A stretch of 15,446 bases of DNA. It comes from Fidelibacterota bacterium. Its GTDB lineage: Bacteria > Fidelibacterota > UBA2242 > JAFGTP01. The notes beneath the pieces were generated by a model that was given only the letters and a program-made list of their open reading frames with translations, was not told the origin of the DNA and did not search any database. The DNA is taken from contig JAIPHI010000050.1 of assembly GCA_021735285.1 (NCBI GenBank), positions 1-15,446 on the forward strand. The letters run 5' to 3'. Below are positions 1-6,761 of this stretch, piece by piece (within the stretch, counting starts at the first letter, position 1; the number at the start of each line of letters is the position of its first letter). The translations under genes and the position numbers were made by a program.

Positions 1-1137
1 GCGAGATTTGGTCAGGGCCTTTATCTGTTTATGCTCGGCGCCTTTCTTTTTAGGGAGTAAATTTTCAGACAATTCCGAAGCTGATAAAATTAGGAGCGAA
101 TCCGCTGTAGAGATCATGGCCGCAATTGCCCCGGTTATCAGAACTGAAGCGATAGCCGGTGGAAAGATCTCCAGCATTACCGAAGGCATGACATACTCCT
201 GATCTGCCAGTCCTTTAGGACCAAAGAGAGCTAAGCCAATCCAACCAATTGATAGCGCTCCAATATAAGCCACAATTGTCCAAACAATTCCAATATTCCG
301 TGCTTTTTTGGCCTGGTCTGCATCACTTATTGCCATGAAACGCATACTTAACTGGGGTAAACCGCCCAGATAGCCAAAAAACCAGGAAAGTCCACTGACG
401 ATTACGGCTCCGGCAGCAAAACCTGAGACCGCCCCGGACAAAGAGCTATGTCCTGCTCCTGCTTTGCTGATTGCTTGTGGGATCGAATGAGCAAAGATAT
501 CCGGGCTGTTGGCAATGGTAATGATGCCGACAATGGGGCCAATAATTAAAGCTGTGATCATGACAATTGCCTGTATCACGTCGGTGTAAACCACACTGCG
601 AAATCCTCCATAAACTGTATAAGGAATGATTATCAAAGCTGTGAGCAGCATGCCGATTTTGGGGTCTATCCCAAACATTGTATGCAAAGTTTTTCCACCT
701 CCTAGAAATTGTGCACCTACATAGAAGAAAAATATAAATACCAGGGTTGAACTGCCGACAATGCGAATCCATTTATTCATTTCAGGGTGTTTTTCAGCTA
801 TATATTGAGTATAGGTGTTGATACGAAATTTTTCAGCTTCATCTCTTAGTCGCCAGGCAAGGCCCCACCAGGCTACGATTATACCAATTAAACATCCTAA
901 AGCGGTCCAAATACTGGTCATCCCACTGGCATAGGCAAAACCTGGTAAGCCCAATAAGGCCCACGATGACTCTCCTGTTGCTCGCTCTGACAAGGCAGCT
1001 ACCCAGCCAGGCAGTTTGCGACCGGCGATTGCATAATCCGAATCGTTTTTGACTTTCCTTCCCTGATAAATCCCCCAGGCAATAAGGCAAGCCAGGTAGG
1101 ATATCATTACAATGAGAATTTGCATCTGGTGCTCCAT
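1..1137 (-). CDS. Sodium:solute symporter, SSS/PutP family (partial, C-terminus off the left edge)
   Basis: Inner-membrane Na+-coupled solute uptake carrier. The 379 codons in view are the N-terminal three quarters of a PutP-type protein; the frame is still open at base 1. The ATG at 1137 is preceded by a near-perfect SD (AGGAGGAG, about 5 nt away). What shows the family: a TM2 stretch SERATGESSW (50-59) followed by LLGLPGF, a conserved GGLPQLSMRFMA segment in the middle, and AAMISTADSLL in TM9, whose Ser-Thr pair matches the Na2-site pair S340/T341 of E. coli PutP. By hand alignment the PutP Na+ ligand D55 is Gly55 here, with Glu56 beside it, so the TM2 ligand is not the textbook one. It lies 38 nt downstream of the NSS gene, so the two are probably co-transcribed. 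Proline is the usual PutP substrate, but the substrate cannot be fixed from sequence. Confidence 0.9.
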   Translation of the reverse strand, partial: MEHQMQILIVMISYLACLIAWGIYQGRKVKNDSDYAIAGRKLPGWVAALSERATGESSWALLGLPGFAYASGMTSIWTALGCLIGIIVAWWGLAWRLRDEAEKFRINTYTQYIAEKHPEMNKWIRIVGSSTLVFIFFFYVGAQFLGGGKTLHTMFGIDPKIGMLLTALIIIPYTVYGGFRSVVYTDVIQAIVMITALIIGPIVGIITIANSPDIFAHSIPQAISKAGAGHSSLSGAVSGFAAGAVIVSGLSWFFGYLGGLPQLSMRFMAISDADQAKKARNIGIVWTIVAYIGALSIGWIGLALFGPKGLADQEYVMPSVMLEIFPPAIASVLITGAIAAMISTADSLLILSASELSENLLPKKKGAEHKQIKALTKSR

Positions 1138-1175
1138 AATCTCCTCCTGAATAGATTGTCAATAAATTTTTAGCA

Positions 1176-2678
1176 TTAAAATTCAAACTTAACCATTTTA
1201 ATTGTAATTTGCTTATTATAATATTTTAGAAGCCCAAGAACAATTGACCATTGAAAAATACAGGTCATAAAGCTAAAAGATTGGAATGGATCGTACCACT
1301 TCTTTGTACTTGCGGCCAGTGAAAACCACCAGACCAAAAGAATAAAAGCTCCGAGAGGTATAAAATATGTGAGGACTTTATCCCACCAGGTACCAATTTG
1401 GAGATCATTTTTATCCTGTAATAATATATTTTTCCTAATGTTTTTGGCACCTTGCCGAACAATACTAAATGCTACCAGTGCGCCTGATAACATCAGCCCT
1501 AGTCCCCAGACAAAGTCCTGATTACTAAGAAAATTTAGATTAACAGCGGAAGGAATACCGAGAATAAAACTGACTGTTACTATTAATGTGATAGCATGAT
1601 TTCTTTTATAACCGGCATCTATGAATATTCTGGTCGGTAACTCCAGCATAGAAATCAAAGATGAAAAACCGGCAAAAGTTAAGCCTAAAAAAAAGAGGAC
1701 TGCAAGCGGATGACCGAGAAACATGCGGGCGAAAAGTTGGGGCATCCAGATAAAAGTTAATCCTGTTGAAGCCGGCCCGCTCGTCTTCATAATATCTAGA
1801 ATTTGTGTTCTATTCATATGCAATTCGGTTTGAGATACGGAAAATACAGTTCCAAAGATCATCAAAGCAGCTAATATTGAGATGATATTGTTTCCAATAC
1901 CCGTAGTAAAAGCATTTTTTACTATACCATGTTTCTTCTTCATATAAGCAGCATAAGTCATGAACAAGCCCCATCCGGCCCCCGTATCCCAGGCATTTTG
2001 GGTCAGTGCTTCGAGCCAAATTGCCGGGTTTTGAAGCTGTTCCCATTGGGGTGTAAAGAGATATTTTATACCATCAAGCGAGCCAGGCAGGGTTATTGCT
2101 CTGATGACTGATAAAATTACAATTAGTAGTAATGAGGGAATTAAAAATTTATTTATTTTTTCTATAGAATTAATACCTTTCCAGATGACCAGAGCTCCAA
2201 TTCCGATGGCAATGGCATGAAAGAGAATTGGCCAGCCGCCGCTCTGGTAGGATTCCCAAATTTGCATTGAGGCTGCAGTGGTCATAGGAAGAGGATTAGT
2301 AAGCATGTAGATGAAATAGTAAACACACCAGCCCACAATTACCGAATAGAAAAACATAATAGCAGTAGAGACGAAGCCAATAAAGCCACCCATCCAGGTA
2401 AATTTTTTGCCGGCTGATCTTGCAACTGTAGATAGTACGCCAGACCTGTTTTTTCGCCCTAAAGCATATTCAGCAATAATTAAAGGAATGCTCCAGAGAA
2501 ATAGAAAACATAACCAGGCGATAAGAAAACTGCCGGCCCCTTCTTCTCCTCCACATTGAGCCGCAATCCGGGGAAAACGCCAGATATTACCGGTTCCAAC
2601 TGCGATCCCCAGGACACTTAATAATAATCCTAATCTAGAAGTGAATCTCTGATTAGTACTTTTATCTATATTGTCCAT
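1176..2678 (-). CDS. Neurotransmitter:sodium symporter (NSS/SNF, LeuT-fold) transporter
   Basis: A 500-residue, probably 12-TM Na+-dependent amino-acid or amine carrier of the LeuT fold. TM1 carries AVGTGNIWRFP (26-36), the family hallmark. TM3 keeps a Tyr (Y111) aligned with LeuT Y108, the gate and substrate-carboxylate residue. TM6 reads QNAWDTGAGWG (228-237 region). By hand alignment LeuT F253-T254-L255-S256 becomes W230-D231-T232-G233, so an acidic residue sits where LeuT T254 binds Na1 and substrate. LeuT N21 is Ile25, and the TM1-loop has an expanded CGGEEGAGSF in place of NGGGAF. A TTG four codons upstream is possible, but the ATG at 2678 has AGAGGAAG placed as SD and is preferred. First gene of a minus-strand pair with the SSS symporter. 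Substrate unknown; the altered site warns against assuming a LeuT-like substrate. Confidence 0.9.
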   Translation of the reverse strand: MDNIDKSTNQRFTSRLGLLLSVLGIAVGTGNIWRFPRIAAQCGGEEGAGSFLIAWLCFLFLWSIPLIIAEYALGRKNRSGVLSTVARSAGKKFTWMGGFIGFVSTAIMFFYSVIVGWCVYYFIYMLTNPLPMTTAASMQIWESYQSGGWPILFHAIAIGIGALVIWKGINSIEKINKFLIPSLLLIVILSVIRAITLPGSLDGIKYLFTPQWEQLQNPAIWLEALTQNAWDTGAGWGLFMTYAAYMKKKHGIVKNAFTTGIGNNIISILAALMIFGTVFSVSQTELHMNRTQILDIMKTSGPASTGLTFIWMPQLFARMFLGHPLAVLFFLGLTFAGFSSLISMLELPTRIFIDAGYKRNHAITLIVTVSFILGIPSAVNLNFLSNQDFVWGLGLMLSGALVAFSIVRQGAKNIRKNILLQDKNDLQIGTWWDKVLTYFIPLGAFILLVWWFSLAASTKKWYDPFQSFSFMTCIFQWSIVLGLLKYYNKQITIKMVKFEF

Positions 2679-2803
2679 TCTTCCTCTCAAAAATCTGATA
2701 TTTTTAAACCTGGACCGACACTAATTTAATAATAATTTGACATTTTTCAACAGCTTGATTGGATGCAATAAAATAACTAAATACCTTAATATATATACAA
2801 AAG

Positions 2804-2842
2804 GGATTATATTTATACTTTCTATGGATTATATCTATATCT
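2804..2842. repeat. Imperfect 17-nt direct repeat between divergent genes
   Basis: GGATTATATTTATACTT (2804-2820) recurs as GGATTATATCTATATCT (2826-2842), 14 of 17 identical, with a 22-bp period, close to two helical turns. It lies in the 282-nt AT-rich spacer between the divergent NSS transporter and EncFtn genes, so it could be a tandem operator. The AT-richness of the spacer makes chance similarity a real alternative. I see no convincing -35/-10 pair for either gene in this spacer. Confidence 0.3.
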
Positions 2843-2960
2843 GTAAAATAAAAAAGTGTGATTTTTAGAAAGTTATCTCCTAAATTAGCAAGTTATGAGA
2901 TTTATATTATTGTTATTATTAGAAGAATATTCTGGTTAATATAATTAGAAAGGAAATGCT

Positions 2961-3245
2961 ATGAGTGACTATCATGAACCACAAGAAAAATTAAGTGAAA
3001 AAGCGCGTTCTTTAACAAGGGCTCTAAATAGCTTGAAAGAAGAAGTAGAAGCAGTTGACTGGTACAATCAGAGACGGGATGTAGAAAAAGATAAGGCGTT
3101 GCAAGATATTCTCAAACATAATATGCTCGAAGAAATTGAACATGCTTGTATGACTATAGAGTGGTTACGTAGAAATATGGAAGGTTGGGATGAGGAGCTG
3201 GAAACCTACTTATTTAAAGAAGAAGATATCACGGATTTAGAATAG
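2961..3245 (+). CDS. EncFtn-type (encapsulated ferritin-like) iron-binding protein, tail-less
   Basis: A 94-residue, two-helix half-ferritin. In the EncFtn family, subunits dimerise to form a di-iron ferroxidase centre and assemble as an annular decamer inside an encapsulin nanocompartment, oxidising Fe2+ for storage. The sequence follows Rhodospirillum rubrum EncFtn almost without gaps: YHEP near the N-terminus, EEVEAVDWYNQR (27-38), then EEIEHACMTIEWLRRN (57-72), YLF (83-85) and the ending EEDITDLE. The metal and active-site residues E32, W38, Y39, E62 and H65 of R. rubrum correspond to E28, W34, Y35, E58 and H61; all are present. The protein stops where the R. rubrum protein continues into its shell-targeting tail, so no cargo-loading peptide is visible, and no encapsulin gene is in the window. 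SD AAAGGA lies 6 nt before the ATG. Apparently monocistronic. Confidence 0.88.
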   Translation: MSDYHEPQEKLSEKARSLTRALNSLKEEVEAVDWYNQRRDVEKDKALQDILKHNMLEEIEHACMTIEWLRRNMEGWDEELETYLFKEEDITDLE

Positions 3246-3260
3246 GCTAGGGTTGGAATG

Positions 3261-3285
3261 TTATTGTATAATATTTATACAATAA
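3261..3285. promoter_or_regulatory. Perfect 25-nt AT-rich palindrome (11-nt arms)
   Basis: TTATTGTATAA (3261-3271), spacer TAT, then TTATACAATAA (3275-3285), an exact inverted repeat. It lies 15 nt after the EncFtn stop codon and 107 nt before the M18 peptidase start. The near-dyad shape suits a dimeric regulator operator. As RNA it would be a weak, AT-only hairpin, so it is a poor terminator by itself. It does not match the Fur or PerR consensus as I know them. Confidence 0.45.
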
Positions 3286-3301
3286 AATAAATCTAATTTG
3301 A

Positions 3302-3331
3302 GAGAGCAGTACTTTAATCGGTATTGCTCTC
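3302..3331 (+). terminator. Terminator-like hairpin after the EncFtn gene
   Basis: GAGAGCAGTAC (3302-3312) pairs with GTATTGCTCTC (3321-3331), giving 11 base pairs including one G-U, with an 8-nt loop. It is followed by AATTAATTTTAG, a T-rich but interrupted tract. Placement downstream of EncFtn and upstream of the next SD supports a rho-independent terminator of moderate strength. It could equally be a leader hairpin of the peptidase mRNA. Confidence 0.45.
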
Positions 3332-3392
3332 AATTAATTTTAGATCTTTTAAACTGCTATCTACTATAGATGTATTTATTAAGGAGGCGACC

Positions 3393-4700
3393 ATGGAAAT
3401 AACACAAGAGATGCGGAACAGATCAGCCGACCTAAAATCCTTTCTGGATAATTCACCTACCGCAGGTTGGGCTGCTAAAAGCGCAGAGAATATATTAAAG
3501 CAGAATGGCTTTCGGCAGGTAGATGAAAAGGAAAAGTGGAAATTGCAAGCTGGCGATAAATTTTTTATCAATAGAGGTGGCTCAGCGATTGCTGCTGGTG
3601 TTATAGGTCAAAAATCTCTGGCAGAAAGCGGTTTTAATATAATTGGATCGCATACTGACTCACCTGGATTTCGAGTTAAAAGTAAAAGCGTTTATGAAAA
3701 AGAAAATTATATCCAGCTGGGAGTTGAAATCTATGGCGGCCCTCTCCTGGCTTCCTGGACTGATCGAGAATTATCATTGGCGGGTAAAATAGTGATAGAG
3801 GAAGCAGACGGATTACAGCCGAAAATGTGGAGAAGCCAGGATAAATTACTGAGAATTGCTCAGCTTCCCATACATATGAATCGCGAAGTAAATGATGAAG
3901 GTCTGAAGCTGGAAAAAGAGAAACATCTACCTCCCATTTTAGGATTAGCAGGTGAAGAAGAGTTTACCAGGGAAAACTTGATTGCATTAATCGCTGAAGA
4001 TATGGAAGTCGAGAAAGATAGAATCAAAGAATTTGAACTGGAATTGTACGATACTCAAAAAGCTTCTCTTCTGGGATTAAATAATGAATTTATTGCCTCA
4101 GGCAGAATTGATAATTTAATGATGTGTTACTCGGCTATTTCAGCCCTCACGGAATTAGACAAAACCCCTGAAAAAACAGCCATTGTAATTTTATTTGATA
4201 ATGAGGAAATAGGGTCTAATACCATGAATGGCGGAGGCTCTCCATTTTTACAAAATTTTATAGAAAGAATTGCTATTAGCCAGAATTTGTCCAGAGAAGA
4301 GCTGCTGGTTGCTATGGCCAATTCTTTTGTTCTCTCTGCTGATGGCGCTCATGCAGTGCATCCTAATTATCCTGATGAATATGAGAAAAGACATAAAGTG
4401 GAATTGAATAATGGGCCAGTAATCAAACTGAATGCTATGCAGAAATATGCTTCTAATCCTGAGAATACAGCTTATTTTAAAAGTATTTGTGAAAAATTAG
4501 ATATACCCCACCAGATCTATATTCATAGAACGGATAAACCGTGTGGAAGTACGATTGGACCGATTACCGCTACAAGGACAGGAATGCGCACTATGGATGT
4601 TGGGCCTGCTATGCTTTCTATGCATTCTGTACGGGAGATGGCTGGAGTCGCCGATACCTGGTATATGATTCAGGTGATGCAGGAAATATTAAGGGACTAA
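3393..4700 (+). CDS. M18-family metallo-aminopeptidase (aspartyl aminopeptidase-like, ApeA/ApeB type)
   Basis: A cytoplasmic zinc exopeptidase of 435 residues that removes N-terminal residues, often acidic ones, from peptides; M18 enzymes form large tetrahedral oligomers. The metal-site landmarks appear in family order: SHTDSP with H87, ASGRIDNL with D240, the DNEEIGS motif (269-275, Glu pair 271-272), SADGAHAVHPNY with D318 and H320, and H411 in the C-terminal MLSMHSVRE. Length is typical for the family. The frame is open 23 codons further upstream, but the ATG at 3393 has an ideal SD (AAGGAGG, 5-nt spacer) and starts at the usual family N-terminus. It stands alone between hairpin-bearing spacers, so it is probably its own transcription unit. 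It likely recycles peptides, which would fit amino-acid scavenging with the neighbouring symporters (inference). Confidence 0.93.
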   Translation: MEITQEMRNRSADLKSFLDNSPTAGWAAKSAENILKQNGFRQVDEKEKWKLQAGDKFFINRGGSAIAAGVIGQKSLAESGFNIIGSHTDSPGFRVKSKSVYEKENYIQLGVEIYGGPLLASWTDRELSLAGKIVIEEADGLQPKMWRSQDKLLRIAQLPIHMNREVNDEGLKLEKEKHLPPILGLAGEEEFTRENLIALIAEDMEVEKDRIKEFELELYDTQKASLLGLNNEFIASGRIDNLMMCYSAISALTELDKTPEKTAIVILFDNEEIGSNTMNGGGSPFLQNFIERIAISQNLSREELLVAMANSFVLSADGAHAVHPNYPDEYEKRHKVELNNGPVIKLNAMQKYASNPENTAYFKSICEKLDIPHQIYIHRTDKPCGSTIGPITATRTGMRTMDVGPAMLSMHSVREMAGVADTWYMIQVMQEILRD

Positions 4701-4710
4701 CTATAATAAC

Positions 4711-4741
4711 TAACAGGCCCCGGAGCTACCGGAGCCTGTTA
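4711..4741 (+). terminator. Strong hairpin downstream of the M18 peptidase
   Basis: TAACAGGC, one unpaired C, CCGG, loop AGCTA, CCGG, one unpaired A, GCCTGTTA: 12 base pairs with a single C-A mismatch, 11 nt after the peptidase stop. It is the most GC-rich stem in the intergenic DNA. The nearest T-run (TTTTTT, 4754-4759) lies 12 nt past the stem, not directly after it, so it is not a textbook intrinsic terminator. It may act as a 3'-end stabiliser or together with the second hairpin. Confidence 0.6.
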
Positions 4742-4750
4742 GCTAGCGAG

Positions 4751-4778
4751 GAGTTTTTTGGAAGAAGTCCAAAAACTC
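4751..4778 (+). terminator. Second tandem hairpin, T-run in its 5' arm
   Basis: GAGTTTTTTGGA (4751-4762) pairs with TCCAAAAACTC (4768-4778) around loop AGAAG, with one bulged T. It begins 9 nt after the preceding hairpin. Unusually, the T-run that could serve the first hairpin is itself sequestered in this stem, so folding of the two elements may be linked. The rest of the spacer (4779-4967) is very AT-rich. I see no confident promoter in it, although a promoter for tatC is expected there. Confidence 0.4.
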
Positions 4779-4967
4779 ACAAATTAGACAAATATACACT
4801 GTTTTAGTTGTCATTTATGAAGTGTTAATTAATAAAAATTTTACAGTAATTATATTTTGTTTATATATATTTTATTCAATTTTTGTTCAATTATGCAAGT
4901 TAGAATTCGTTAAGAAAAAATGGTTTACTGTTATAAATTATGGGGTCTATAAAGCTAGAAGATAGCC

Positions 4968-5768
4968 ATGAGTGATAAAGCATCAAAAAAACAACAGAAT
5001 ACTGACGATGGTCTGAAAGAATTAGGTTTTCTTGATCATTTAGAGGAACTTCGCTGGAGAATAATTAAATCTCTGGCAGCCATTATGGTTATCGCAATCG
5101 CAGCTTTTGCCGTTTCGGATATATTTATTGATTTATTATTGATTCCTGCTAATAATCTTCAGGATAAAATGATGATCCAGGTCCTTAAAGTACAGGGCAT
5201 GTTCATGCTGAAAATTAAAGTCGCAGGGGTGATGGGTCTAGTGGGCGCGATACCTGTTATCGCCTATCAAGTTTGGGCTTTTGTAGCACCCGGTCTTTAT
5301 GAAAAAGAGAAGAAATGGGGTAAATGGCTTGTCCTGGGAGTGACAATATTTTTCTTATGCGGAGCTGCTTTTGCCTATTTTGTTCTGGTTCCATTTGCAC
5401 TGAAATTTTTAATTAATATTGGAACCATGGAGGTGAAAAAACATATTTCAATCTCATATTATACCCAGTTTGTATTAAGAATGCTGGTAGCGGCAGGGAT
5501 TGTATTTCAAATGCCGGTTTTATCTTTTTTAATGACAAAAATGGGTTTGATCAACCCCAGAATATTAAGAAAATTCTGGAGATATGCTGTGATTGTTTCT
5601 CTGGTGATTGCAGCTTTTATAACGCCTCCCGATCCTATCAGTATGATGATGATGGGGATTCCACTTCTATTTTTATATGAATTTAGTATTCTGGTATCCC
5701 GGCTTGCAGGAGGTTCAGCATCAGCAGATCGAAGCAATAATAACTTAGATATGACTGATGAGAGTTAA
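4968..5768 (+). CDS. tatC: Sec-independent protein translocase subunit TatC
   Basis: Integral membrane receptor of the twin-arginine translocase, which recognises RR signal peptides and recruits TatA to export folded proteins. The protein has 266 residues and about six hydrophobic segments. The cytoplasmic N-terminus carries HLEELRWRI (24-32). The first cytoplasmic loop carries P96, YQVWAFVAPGLY (100-111) and E114. F105 and E114 align with E. coli F94 and E103, which contact the signal peptide. A ~20-residue polar N-terminal extension and a Ser/Asn/Asp-rich tail flank the core. The SD is weak (AGAAGA). No tatA gene is visible nearby. The next gene starts 6 nt after the stop, so tatC probably heads an operon with the prenyl synthase and waaA. 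Confidence 0.95.
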   Translation: MSDKASKKQQNTDDGLKELGFLDHLEELRWRIIKSLAAIMVIAIAAFAVSDIFIDLLLIPANNLQDKMMIQVLKVQGMFMLKIKVAGVMGLVGAIPVIAYQVWAFVAPGLYEKEKKWGKWLVLGVTIFFLCGAAFAYFVLVPFALKFLINIGTMEVKKHISISYYTQFVLRMLVAAGIVFQMPVLSFLMTKMGLINPRILRKFWRYAVIVSLVIAAFITPPDPISMMMMGIPLLFLYEFSILVSRLAGGSASADRSNNNLDMTDES

Positions 5769-5774
5769 AGGTAA

Positions 5775-6752
5775 ATGCAAGATAATCATTTAGAAAATAT
5801 ATTAAGTAGTATACAGGTTGAAATGACTCGCTTTGAAAATAAGTATGCCCGGATTCTGGAATCTGATGTTAAGCTAATTAATAGAATTGGTAAATACATT
5901 AGTGATACTAAGGGTAAACGGCTGCGGCCTGCCATCTTAATCCTTTGCGCAAAAAATTTTGGGGATATTAATCCAAGGGTCATAGATGCCGCAACTGTGG
6001 TCGAACTATTGCATACCGCCACTTTAATTCATGATGATGTAGTAGATAAAGCGGAGCGAAGAAGAGGTGAAAAAAGTATTAATAATATCTGGCAAAATAA
6101 GATAGCCGTATTAATGGGTGATTATCTTTTTAGTCGGAGTCTTTCAAAATTGATTAATCTGAAAAACCATAATATTATGAAAGATATTTCTCAAACAACG
6201 GAGCATCTATCTTCTGGAGAATTATTACAAATAGAAAAAAGCCAGGATAATGGGATGACAGAGGCGGTATATAATGAAATGATTTTTTATAAGACTGCCT
6301 CGCTTTTTGCAACCAGTTGCCAGCTCGGGGCTAAACTGATGAATGCTTCCCATAAAGAATATCAAGCTTTTTACAATTTTGGCAATTATTTGGGGAGAGC
6401 TTTCCAAATAAAGGATGACTTATTTGATATTTCCGGGAAAACTGAAAATACTGGCAAACCTATTGGACTCGATGTCAAGCAAAATATTCTTACTCTACCT
6501 ATTATTTATACACTTGATAAGTTAGATGGACAGGAACATGGGGAACTGAAAAACTTGTTGGACCAAAGGAGCAATATTCAAATTGAGGAACTTGCCAAAT
6601 ATGTAAAAAAGGCAGGCGGATTTGCTTATTGTAGAAAAAGAATTGATGAATATGTGGAAAAAGCAAAAGCTGCGTTAACAATATTCAAGAAGAATAAGAT
6701 AATAGATTCTTTAGTTGCTCTGGCAGAATATAATAAGTATCGTAAAAGATAG
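5775..6752 (+). CDS. Trans-polyprenyl diphosphate synthase (long chain, IspB/HepT-like)
   Basis: Soluble enzyme that adds isopentenyl diphosphate units head-to-tail to an allylic diphosphate to make an all-trans polyprenyl diphosphate. Class I motifs are intact: GKRLRP (47-52), first Asp-rich motif DDVVD (87-91), second DDLFD (214-218). The residues 4 and 5 before the first DDxxD are small (T83, A82), not aromatic; in this family that removes the floor of the chain pocket and points to a product of C30 or longer. The 325-residue length fits heptaprenyl or octaprenyl synthases. Such chains usually feed menaquinone, since the undecaprenyl carrier is made by an unrelated cis-synthase. It starts 6 nt after tatC, with AAAGG close to the ATG. 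Exact chain length cannot be read from sequence. Confidence 0.92.
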   Translation: MQDNHLENILSSIQVEMTRFENKYARILESDVKLINRIGKYISDTKGKRLRPAILILCAKNFGDINPRVIDAATVVELLHTATLIHDDVVDKAERRRGEKSINNIWQNKIAVLMGDYLFSRSLSKLINLKNHNIMKDISQTTEHLSSGELLQIEKSQDNGMTEAVYNEMIFYKTASLFATSCQLGAKLMNASHKEYQAFYNFGNYLGRAFQIKDDLFDISGKTENTGKPIGLDVKQNILTLPIIYTLDKLDGQEHGELKNLLDQRSNIQIEELAKYVKKAGGFAYCRKRIDEYVEKAKAALTIFKKNKIIDSLVALAEYNKYRKR

Positions 6753-6761
6753 AGGTTGATT

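Noticed and set aside
446..1186. Two minus-strand frames (446-772 and 839-1186) as genes
   Set aside because: They are out-of-frame readings of the SSS symporter, with Cys/His/Arg-rich low-plausibility sequence and no SD.
2737..2774. Promoter from TTGACA (2737-2742) and TAAAAT (2769-2774)
   Set aside because: The spacer is 26 nt, too long for a sigma-70-type promoter.
3246..3290. A hidden encapsulin cargo peptide beyond the EncFtn stop
   Set aside because: Reading past the TAG in frame gives ARVGMLLYNIYTIK and then a stop, with no resemblance to LTVGSLRR/LSIGSLK-type tails; a second frame also shows none.
3324..3392. N-terminal 23-residue extension of the M18 peptidase
   Set aside because: It begins inside the hairpin region, has no family resemblance, and the ATG at 3393 has an ideal SD.
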